DNA of 5,663 bases from Achromobacter sp. (GTDB lineage: Bacteria > Pseudomonadota > Gammaproteobacteria > Burkholderiales > Burkholderiaceae_B). The stretch lies in contig DMTA01000011.1 in NCBI GenBank assembly GCA_003454835.1, forward strand, positions 1 through 5,663, written 5' to 3'. Under the pieces are notes generated by a model that was not told where the DNA came from, did no database searches, and saw nothing but the letters and a program-made list of their open reading frames with translations. The position numbers and the translations under genes are program-made. Positions 1 to 5,021 of this stretch are shown here, piece by piece. Numbering within the stretch: the first letter of the stretch is position 1; each line of letters opens with the position of its first letter.

Positions 1-280
1 CCGGCGGTCGCAGCAGGGGAATCTCCTGGCCGTTCAGCGTGGCGCCCAGGTCGGCGCCGGCCAGCGCGAAACAGGCCGGGACGTCGAAACGCAGCGTCGG
101 GCCGGTCAGCGTGATTTCCAGCGTGGCGGGGTCGCCTTCGTTGCCCGCCAAGGCATTGGCAAGCCGGTGGGCGCGCTCGTCCATGGCGCCCGCCGCCGGA
201 ATGCCCTGATGCTGGTAGCCCTCGCGCCCGCGGTCCTGGAAGCTGGACAGCATGCCCGGCTTGATTACCGTCACGCTCAT
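1..280 (-). CDS. pxpC: 5-oxoprolinase subunit PxpC, partial (3' end off window)
   Basis: This is the N-terminal 93 residues of a biotin-dependent-carboxyltransferase-like (KipA/AHS2) protein; the rest lies beyond position 1. The family is usually a little over 300 residues. With PxpA and PxpB it forms the ATP-dependent 5-oxoprolinase that converts pyroglutamate to glutamate in the cytoplasm. Visible family hallmarks are the opening VIKPGMLSSFQDRGR (residues 5-19), GYQHQGIPAAGAMD (21-34), the AN.L.GN stretch (41-47), LEITLTGP (54-61) and ALAGADL (72-78). The ATG at 278-280 is chosen because it overlaps the pxpB stop as ATGA, a sign of translational coupling, and because the family motif starts right after it. 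A urea-carboxylase or allophanate-hydrolase subunit is the alternative, but the separate small pxpB next door favours PxpC. Confidence 0.9.
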   Translation of the reverse strand, partial: MSVTVIKPGMLSSFQDRGREGYQHQGIPAAGAMDERAHRLANALAGNEGDPATLEITLTGPTLRFDVPACFALAGADLGATLNGQEIPLLRPP

Positions 281-1017
281 GGCCGGCTCTCCCGGATGCG
301 GTCGAATTCTTCGGGCGTGATCGGCACGAAGCGCACGGTGTCGCCAGGTTGCAGCAGGGCGGCGGGTTCCCGCGTGGGGTCGAACATGACGAGCGGCGTG
401 GCCCCGATGATGTTCCAGCCGCCCGGCAGCCGGTTCGGGTAGATGACGGTCTGGCGGTTGGCGATGGCCACCGCGCCCGGCGGCACGGCGGTGCGGGGCG
501 AGGGGCGGCGGGGAATGTTCAGTTTTTCGTCGTGCACGCCCAGATAGGCATGTCCGGGCGCGAATCCCAGCATGAACACCATGCTGCGCGGTTCGCTGTG
601 CAACTGAATGACGGCGTCGGGCGAGATGCGCGCCGCGCGGGCGACCTCGGCCAGGTCAGGGCCGTGTTCGCCGCCATAGCAGACGGGAATGTCGACCTCG
701 CGTCCGCCCGCATCGCCGGTGGGTATGCCGCCGGCCAGCAAGGCCTGGATGTGTTCGGATAGCGAGGCGTAGGTGGGACCGTCGCCCTGTCCGCCGGGCC
801 GGTAATGCACGGCCACGGCGACGAAGGAGGGCACCACATCGGTGACGCCCGGCAGCCGCGCGTCGCGCAGCATGCGGGCGGCCGCCAGGCACGTTCGGCC
901 GATGGCGGCGTCGATATGTTCGCCGAAGGAAATGATCAGGCAGCGGTCACCCTGGGGCAGGATGCGCCAGCGGGTTTCGGCCGGAGAATGCGGGTCTGAA
1001 TTTACGTTCAACGGCAC
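277..1017 (-). CDS. pxpB: 5-oxoprolinase subunit PxpB (KipI / allophanate hydrolase subunit 1 family)
   Basis: This 246-residue cytoplasmic protein covers the whole KipI/AHS1 domain (the family is usually about 220-250 residues). It pairs with PxpC in the ATP-dependent 5-oxoprolinase; in Bacillus the homologues KipI and KipA were first described as kinase-A inhibitor and antagonist. Recognisable blocks are RILPQGDRCLIISFG (18-32), VPSF (62-65), IPVCYGGEHGPDL (110-122), GFAPGHAYLG (151-160), PR..PRTAVPPGAVAIA (169-186) and YPNRLPGGWNIIG (193-205). The family block is usually GF.PGF.YLG; here the second aromatic is His156. The start is a GTG, with AGG a few bases upstream as a modest ribosome site; no usable ATG lies before the first domain block. 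It begins 18 bp after the VOC gene and overlaps pxpC by 4 bp, so the three genes are probably co-transcribed. No pxpA is visible; it may lie further downstream. Confidence 0.92.
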   Translation of the reverse strand: MPLNVNSDPHSPAETRWRILPQGDRCLIISFGEHIDAAIGRTCLAAARMLRDARLPGVTDVVPSFVAVAVHYRPGGQGDGPTYASLSEHIQALLAGGIPTGDAGGREVDIPVCYGGEHGPDLAEVARAARISPDAVIQLHSEPRSMVFMLGFAPGHAYLGVHDEKLNIPRRPSPRTAVPPGAVAIANRQTVIYPNRLPGGWNIIGATPLVMFDPTREPAALLQPGDTVRFVPITPEEFDRIRESRP

Positions 1018-1035
1018 GAAACCTGTAGTGACGGG

Positions 1036-1467
1036 TTACTTGGCGAACAACGAATCCATGTTCTTGAACGCCTTGAATTCCAGCGCGTTGCCCGACGGAT
1101 CCAGGAAGAACATGGTGGCCTGTTCGCCGACCTCGCCCTTGAATCGGATGTAGGGTTCGATGACGAACTCGGTCTTGGCGTCGGTCAGGCGCTTGGCCAT
1201 GGCTTCCCATTGTTCCATGGAAAGCACGGCGCCGAAATGGCGCACGGGCACATTGTGCGAATCGACGGCGCTGGTGGCTTTGTGGCCACACTCGCTGGGC
1301 GCGAGGTGCGCCACGATCTGGTGGCCGTAGAAATTGAAGTCGATCCATTCGGGGGAGCTGCGCCCCTCCGGACAGCCCAGCTTTTCGCCGTAGAAGGCGC
1401 GGGCTTCGGCCAGATCCCGCACGGGGAAGGCCAGGTGGAACGGCGGCAGGTTGGTTTGAGCGGACAT
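1036..1467 (-). CDS. VOC-family (glyoxalase/extradiol dioxygenase-like) protein
   Basis: The product is a 143-residue single vicinal-oxygen-chelate protein with two beta-alpha-beta-beta-beta halves. The first half starts [20 protein letters not shown] (8-27), the second near [10 protein letters not shown] (74-83), and it ends [15 protein letters not shown] (120-134). His11, His77 and Glu130 sit where VOC metal ligands usually lie. Substrate and reaction cannot be read from sequence: the superfamily includes glyoxalases, dioxygenases and thiol transferases, and this subgroup is generally annotated only as VOC family protein. The ATG at 1465-1467 is chosen because GGAG lies 6 bases upstream and the domain begins within ten residues. 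It is the first gene before pxpB and pxpC, which suggests a link with pyroglutamate or glutathione-derived metabolites; that link is inference. Expression is probably controlled by the divergent LysR regulator. Confidence 0.88.
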   Translation of the reverse strand: MSAQTNLPPFHLAFPVRDLAEARAFYGEKLGCPEGRSSPEWIDFNFYGHQIVAHLAPSECGHKATSAVDSHNVPVRHFGAVLSMEQWEAMAKRLTDAKTEFVIEPYIRFKGEVGEQATMFFLDPSGNALEFKAFKNMDSLFAK

Positions 1468-1550
1468 GCAAGGCTCCGGGTCAGGCAAAGGAAAGATGAT
1501 CGTTCGGGGGGGCAACCGCCGCAATCGCGTCGGCATTAGCACCAGGACGT

Positions 1551-1578
1551 AGTTTAGGTATTGTTTTTTTTATAGCAA
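1551..1578 (-). promoter_or_regulatory. candidate promoter of the VOC-pxpBC operon
   Basis: On the minus strand, TTGCTA (1578-1573) and TAAACT (1556-1551) are separated by 16 bases and resemble sigma-70 -35 and -10 boxes (four of six matches each). They lie in the only strongly AT-rich stretch of this region. The predicted transcript would start near 1544 and give a leader of about 75-80 bases before the VOC start. It overlaps the candidate lysR promoter on the other strand. No direct evidence of activity exists. Confidence 0.4.
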
Positions 1579-1589
1579 AACGATATTTT
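1561..1589 (+). promoter_or_regulatory. candidate promoter of lysR
   Basis: TTGTTT (1561-1566) and TATTTT (1584-1589) are 17 bases apart on the plus strand, a plausible sigma-70 pair. Transcription would begin near 1596, inside the inverted repeat at 1586-1610, so a protein bound there would block it; this fits the negative autoregulation common in LysR systems. The predicted leader is only about 16-22 bases and carries no clear Shine-Dalgarno sequence. Confidence 0.35.
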
Positions 1590-1610
1590 TCGAGGCTTAG
1601 CATCGAAAAA
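1586..1610. promoter_or_regulatory. inverted repeat, candidate LysR-type operator
   Basis: TTTTTCGA (1586-1593) and TCGAAAAA (1603-1610) form a perfect 8-bp inverted repeat around a 9-bp spacer. The site contains the T-N11-A pattern (T1590, A1602) typical of LysR-type binding sites. It sits in the gap between lysR and the divergent VOC-pxpBC operon and ends two bases before the first possible lysR start codon. Binding by this LysR protein is inference. Confidence 0.5.
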
Positions 1611-1611
1611 A

Positions 1612-2493
1612 TTGATTGTGCTCAAGGAATTCAAGACCTTCATCGCCGTGGCGCGGGACGGAACCTTCACCGGGGCCGGGGCGCAACTGGGACTCACGCA
1701 GTCCGCAGTCAGCGCCCAGATCCGGCGCCTGGAAGAGTATCTGGGCGTCGCGCTTTTTGACCGCAGTCCGCGCGCGGCCCTGCTGAACGCGCAGGGCCGC
1801 GAGATGCTGCCCCAGGCCGAAGAGCTGGTTGCCATGGCCGAACGCATGGCGGCGTCTGCCGGCGGCGCCCATGTCAGCGGGTTGCTGCGCATCGGCGCGA
1901 TCGCGTCCGTGCAGCAGGATCTGCTGGTTCACGCGGTGGGCGAGTTCCGCGCGTTTTATCCCGACGTGCGCGTGCGCATCGTGCCCGGTGTGTCGCTGTC
2001 GTTGCTGGGTCAGGTGGACGCTGGCGAAGTGGACCTGGCCGTGCTGATCCGCCCGCCGTTCGCCTTGCCGCCCGAGCTGGGTTGGCAGCCGCTGATGAGC
2101 GAGCCGGTGATGCTGGCCATACCGGAATCCATGCCGGTCGCGCCTTGGCGGGAGCTGCTGGCAACGCAGCCCTTCATCCGCTACGACCGCGCTTCGTTCG
2201 GCGGGCGGGTGGTGGATGTATTTCTGAAGAAGCACCGGATCACCGTGCATGAAGCCGTGGAGCTCGACGAGATCGAGGCCATCGCGGGGATGGTCCGGCA
2301 CGGGCTGGGCGTGGCGTTGCTGCCCCGGTTGCGGCGTTTGGACATGACGGGGCTGCGGCTGCTGCCGCTGGAAGAACACGCGTTTCACCGCGAAATAGGC
2401 ATCATCGGCCGCCTGCCGTTCGACCCGGGCAGCGTCCGCGAAAAGATCGCGCAATGTTTGCACCGGGCGGCGGGTGATTCGGGGGTGGGCTGA
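1612..2493 (+). CDS. LysR-family transcriptional regulator
   Basis: This 293-residue protein has the usual LysR size and plan. The N-terminal winged helix-turn-helix spans about residues 5-62 (EFKTFIAVARDGTFTGAG, then LTQSAVSAQIRRLEEYLG, then LFDRSP). The LysR substrate-binding domain follows from about 90 to 290, beginning LLRIGAIASVQ. The inducer cannot be read from sequence. The gene is divergent from VOC-pxpBC, the classical layout for a LysR activator and its target, so a pyroglutamate-related ligand is a reasonable guess. The start is uncertain: TTG at 1612 and GTG at 1618 are both in frame, and neither has a good ribosome site (GAGG at 1592-1595 is too distant). GTG would give MLKEFKTF, which starts nearer to where the family usually begins. 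Its 3' end converges with serA. Confidence 0.93.
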   Translation: MIVLKEFKTFIAVARDGTFTGAGAQLGLTQSAVSAQIRRLEEYLGVALFDRSPRAALLNAQGREMLPQAEELVAMAERMAASAGGAHVSGLLRIGAIASVQQDLLVHAVGEFRAFYPDVRVRIVPGVSLSLLGQVDAGEVDLAVLIRPPFALPPELGWQPLMSEPVMLAIPESMPVAPWRELLATQPFIRYDRASFGGRVVDVFLKKHRITVHEAVELDEIEAIAGMVRHGLGVALLPRLRRLDMTGLRLLPLEEHAFHREIGIIGRLPFDPGSVREKIAQCLHRAAGDSGVG

Positions 2494-2535
2494 CTGCTTG
2501 GATTGGGCGCTTGTGCGACGGCGTCTGGCTTGGGT

Positions 2536-2550
2536 CGGTGTCGGACACCG
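2536..2550. repeat. 15-bp perfect palindrome in the lysR-serA gap
   Basis: CGGTGTC (2536-2542) and GACACCG (2544-2550) are perfect inverted arms around a single G. The site lies between the convergent ends of lysR and serA. No T run follows on either strand, so it is not a classical intrinsic terminator by itself. It could be a lysR 3'-end hairpin or a copy of a dispersed intergenic palindrome. Confidence 0.6.
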
Positions 2551-2574
2551 TCTCAAGCAATCTGGTCAGCCAAG

Positions 2575-2597
2575 AAAAAAGCCCCCGAAGGGGCTTT
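2575..2597 (-). terminator. intrinsic terminator of serA
   Basis: Read on the minus strand, AAAGCCCC, the loop TTCG and GGGGCTTT form an 8-bp perfect stem with the very stable UUCG tetraloop. The T run reaches six bases (2580-2575, partly within the stem). It begins 5 bases after the serA stop. On the plus strand the stem is followed by only a short T stretch, so termination of lysR here would be weaker. Confidence 0.92.
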
Positions 2598-2602
2598 CGC
2601 GT

Positions 2603-3802
2603 TTAAAGCCGGTCGCAGCGGACCGTGATCGGGTGATCGCGCAAGGCCGTCATTACGATGTCGTCGACCTGGCCCTCCACGTCGGTGATCACGTAGCCGA
2701 TCTGGCCGCGCGTCTGCAGGGTCTGGCTGACGATGTTCAGGCCGTGTTGCGCCATCAGGTTGTCCAGCGCGCCCAGCGCCCCGGGCGCGTTGCGGTGCAC
2801 GTGCAGGATGCGCGTGCCGCCGGCCTGTTCCAGGAAGGGCAGTTCGGGGAAGTTGACCGCGCCCTTTGTGGTGCCGGCCTGCAGGAAGCGCACGAGCTTT
2901 TCGGCGACTTCGCGGCCGATGTTCTCTTGGGATTCCTGCGTGCTGCCGCCGATGTGCGGGGTCAGGATGACGTTGGGCATGCCGATCAGGGGGCTGGCCA
3001 GGGGTTCATCGGCGCTTTTGGGCTCGGTGGGGAACACGTCAAGCGCGGCGCCGGCAAGGTGACCGGATTTCAGCGCCGCGTGCAGCGCGTCGATGTCCAC
3101 GACCGCGCCGCGCGAGGCGTTGATCAGGATGGCGCCGCGGCGCATGCGGCCGATGGTCTCAGCGTTCATGATGTTTTCGGTGGACTTGCCGCCGGGTACG
3201 TGCAGCGTCACGACATCGGCCTGTTCCAGCAGATCGTTCAGCGTGCCGGCGGGGCGGGCGTTGCCCAGCGGCAGCTTGGCCTCGACGTCGTGATAGATGA
3301 CGCGCATGCCCAGGCTTTCTGCCAGGGTGCTGATCTGCGAGCCGATGTTGCCGTACCCGACGATGCCCAGCGTCTTGCCGCGCGTTTCAAACGCGCCTGC
3401 GGCGCTCTTGTCCCAGTGGCCCTGGTGGACCCGGGCGTTCTTTTCGGGGATCCGGCGCAGCAGCAGGATGGCCTCGCCCAGCACCAGTTCGGCGACCGAG
3501 CGCGTGTTGGAGAACGGTGCATTGAAGACCGGGATGCCGCGCTGCATGGCGGTGTCCAGGTCGACCTGGTTCGTGCCGATGCAGAAGCACCCGACCACGC
3601 GCAGGTCGGGGTTGCCGGACAGCAGGGCAGCGTCCAGGTGCGTGCGAGAACGGATCCCCGCCACTTGCACGCCGCGCAGGGCGTCGTGCAATTGCGCCGG
3701 CGGCAGGGCCGCGGCATGCGTGACGATATCGGTGTAGCCGGCGGCCTCGAAGACGGCGCGGGCGCTCGGGTGGATGTTCTCGAACAGGACGATTTGTGCC
3801 AT
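2603..3802 (-). CDS. serA: D-3-phosphoglycerate dehydrogenase
   Basis: SerA oxidises 3-phosphoglycerate to 3-phosphohydroxypyruvate with NAD, the first committed step of serine synthesis, in the cytoplasm. The 399-residue length matches the short E. coli-type enzyme (about 410). Substrate-site residues in RSRT (51-54) and W130/K132 are present. The NAD fold carries GYGNIG (149-154), and the catalytic residues are Arg231 (NASRG), Glu260 (FPTEP) and His283 (LTPHIGG). The C-terminal ACT domain (about 331-399) keeps HVHRN (334-338) and LNIVSQ (355-360), so the Asn338 and Asn356 equivalents of the E. coli serine-binding asparagines are conserved and serine feedback inhibition is expected. The ATG at 3800-3802 gives the family N-terminus; an in-frame TTG at 3811 is less likely. 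No good Shine-Dalgarno sequence precedes either. It appears to be a single-gene unit with its own terminator. Confidence 0.97.
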   Translation of the reverse strand: MAQIVLFENIHPSARAVFEAAGYTDIVTHAAALPPAQLHDALRGVQVAGIRSRTHLDAALLSGNPDLRVVGCFCIGTNQVDLDTAMQRGIPVFNAPFSNTRSVAELVLGEAILLLRRIPEKNARVHQGHWDKSAAGAFETRGKTLGIVGYGNIGSQISTLAESLGMRVIYHDVEAKLPLGNARPAGTLNDLLEQADVVTLHVPGGKSTENIMNAETIGRMRRGAILINASRGAVVDIDALHAALKSGHLAGAALDVFPTEPKSADEPLASPLIGMPNVILTPHIGGSTQESQENIGREVAEKLVRFLQAGTTKGAVNFPELPFLEQAGGTRILHVHRNAPGALGALDNLMAQHGLNIVSQTLQTRGQIGYVITDVEGQVDDIVMTALRDHPITVRCDRL

Positions 3803-3829
3803 GACTGCCAAGGGTTGGTGAGAAACGCA

Positions 3830-3835
3830 ATTATT
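3830..3835 (-). promoter_or_regulatory. candidate -10 box of serA
   Basis: AATAAT on the minus strand matches five of six bases of TATAAT and lies in a local AT-rich patch 28 bases before the serA ATG. It is flanked by small inverted arms, CAAT (3828-3831) and ATTG (3837-3840). No convincing -35 box is found 16-18 bases upstream, so an activator or a different promoter is possible. The rest of the 131-bp serA-DUF411 gap shows nothing clear. Confidence 0.28.
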
Positions 3836-3933
3836 TATTGTGGACCATTTTTGCTGCGGTGCAAGGAGTAGCCATTGAGGCGGTGTGGGTGAATTGTTTC
3901 AGGCCCGCCCGTGCGGCAATCTACGAAGGCGCG

Positions 3934-4392
3934 CTAGCGGTAGGCCTGGAAAACCTTGGCGCCGCCGCGTTTGTCGACCAGCACCACGTCATGCGGCGTC
4001 TTGCGCCCGCCGTACTCCGGGCCGTCCATGCCCGGCGATCCCAGCGGCATGCCGGGGGCGGAAAGACCCGCCGCGTCGGGCTTTTCAAGCAACAGCCGGC
4101 GTACGTCGCTGGCCGGCACGTGGCCTTCGACCGCGTAGCCGTCCACCATCGCGGTGTGGCAGGAACCGTAGTTGGCCATGCCGGCGTTGCGGCGGATGGG
4201 GCCGGTGTCGTCGACGTCGTGCGTGACGACGTCAAAGCCGCTGTCGCGCATGTGCTTGACCCAGTCCTCGCAGCAGCCGCAGGTGGGCGTCTTCCAGACT
4301 TCGACTTTCACGGGCGCCTGCGCTGCCGCGATGGCGGGGGCGCCGAGGACGGCGGCGAGGACCAGGCAGCGTGTGAGACGGGCAATGTTCAT
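3934..4392 (-). CDS. DUF411 (CopG-like) periplasmic copper protein
   Basis: This is a 152-residue exported protein. A signal peptide spans roughly residues 1-26 (basic start, hydrophobic core LVLAAVLGAPAIAAA, likely cut after AQA). The mature part begins VKVEVWKTPTCGCCEDW and carries the DUF411 signature Cys38-x-Cys40-Cys41, with a fourth cysteine in YGSCHTA (Cys78), then His91 in EGHVP and Met115/Met122 in a PGMPLGSPGM stretch. DUF411 proteins occur in copper-resistance clusters; members called CopG are reported to bind a cysteine-bridged copper cluster and to act in periplasmic copper redox handling. All four cysteines are present here. The ATG at 4390-4392 has GGAG 6 bases upstream. It follows the cupredoxin gene by 55 bp on the same strand, probably in one transcript. 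The exact biochemical role is inferred from family. Confidence 0.9.
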   Translation of the reverse strand: MNIARLTRCLVLAAVLGAPAIAAAQAPVKVEVWKTPTCGCCEDWVKHMRDSGFDVVTHDVDDTGPIRRNAGMANYGSCHTAMVDGYAVEGHVPASDVRRLLLEKPDAAGLSAPGMPLGSPGMDGPEYGGRKTPHDVVLVDKRGGAKVFQAYR

Positions 4393-4447
4393 GATGCTCC
4401 AGGAGAAAAAAGTTCGTTCAAAGAATACGCCAGCGTGCGGGGTGGCG

Positions 4448-4933
4448 TCACAGCACCGACACCGAGCCCTTCATCCCCGCGGCATAGTGGCCGGGCTCCA
4501 GGCAGCCAAACGACACCGTGCCCGCCTTGTCAAAGCGCCACACGATCTCGCCGCTTTTGCCGGCTTCCAGCGACACGGCATTGGGTTCCTCGTGCCGCAT
4601 GCCGGGATCTTTCATCATCATGGCGTAGTGCGCCTGCAGGTCGGCATCGGTGCCCAGCACGAGCTCATGCCGGATCTTGCCGGAATTGCGCACGTTCAGG
4701 CGGACGGTGTCGCCGGCCTTGACGTCGATGGTGGCGGGGGAAAAGCGCATGGCGTCGTTCATGTCGATGTCGACCGTGCGCGTGACGCGGGCCGGATCGC
4801 CCGGCGTGCCGATGGGCGCCGCGGCGGAGGGCTGCCCGTGGCCGCCATGCGCGTGATCGCCTGCGGCCGACGCTGCGCCGGACAGCATGAGCGCCAGGGC
4901 GGCAAACGAGGTGCGTAGCAGAGTGCCTTTCAC
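4448..4933 (-). CDS. CopI-like periplasmic cupredoxin (copper tolerance)
   Basis: This is a 161-residue exported type 1 copper protein. The signal peptide (about 1-23, ending SGAASA) is followed by a His-rich segment, GDHAHGGHG (25-33), resembling the extra copper-binding N-terminus of CopI proteins. The cupredoxin fold runs from about 52 to 161. Type 1 ligands can be read as His89 (KIRHELVLG), then Cys144, His149 and Met154 in FGCLEPGHYAAGM. A Met/His-rich loop, AHYAMMMKDPGMRHE (101-115), adds further potential copper contacts. CopI-type proteins protect periplasmic and membrane enzymes from copper. The start is GTG (4931-4933) with AAGGA 6 bases upstream, and the signal peptide begins there. 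It lies 73 bp after the sensor-kinase stop and before DUF411. A candidate regulator box and -10 box (TTAAAG, 4973-4968) precede it. An electron-transfer role is an alternative. Confidence 0.9.
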   Translation of the reverse strand: MKGTLLRTSFAALALMLSGAASAAGDHAHGGHGQPSAAAPIGTPGDPARVTRTVDIDMNDAMRFSPATIDVKAGDTVRLNVRNSGKIRHELVLGTDADLQAHYAMMMKDPGMRHEEPNAVSLEAGKSGEIVWRFDKAGTVSFGCLEPGHYAAGMKGSVSVL

Positions 4934-5005
4934 GAGAATCCTTGCAGAGGGAATGAGCGTGATGGCACTTTAAGAAACCGGGGGTGACCCGATCCTGTCG
5001 CGCAG

Positions 5006-5021
5006 ATTACGTTTTTGTAAT
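5006..5021. promoter_or_regulatory. candidate CopR/CusR-type response-regulator box
   Basis: ATTAC (5006-5010) and GTAAT (5017-5021) are perfect inverted arms with a 6-bp AT-rich spacer; on the minus strand it reads ATTACAAAAACGTAAT, one base short of a 6-bp symmetrical ATTACA/TGTAAT site. Heavy-metal response regulators of the CopR/CzcR group bind related TTACA/TGTAA sites. It overlaps the kinase stop codon, about 73-88 bases before the cupredoxin start and about 43 bases before a possible -10 box at 4973-4968. Function is inferred. Confidence 0.4.

Noticed and set aside
1468..1542. 25-residue N-terminal extension of the VOC protein from a GTG at 1542
   Set aside because: The extra residues match no VOC feature and no ribosome site precedes the GTG, while the ATG at 1467 has GGAG at the right distance.
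1597..2556. 319-codon open frame on the minus strand across lysR
   Set aside because: Its composition (Arg, Gln and His rich, no domain) is that of an antisense shadow; the opposite strand encodes a clear LysR protein.
2474..3871. 465-codon open frame on the plus strand across serA
   Set aside because: It is antisense to a full-length serA with every catalytic residue intact, has no recognisable domain, and such frames are expected opposite G/C-biased genes.
3838..4722. 294-codon plus-strand frame across DUF411 and the cupredoxin gene
   Set aside because: It spans two unrelated genes and the gap between them in antisense and shows no family features.
4979..4996. CGGG/CCCG hairpin after the kinase gene as a terminator
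   Set aside because: The stem is only about 4 bp and lacks a proper T run; read-through into the cupredoxin gene remains possible.
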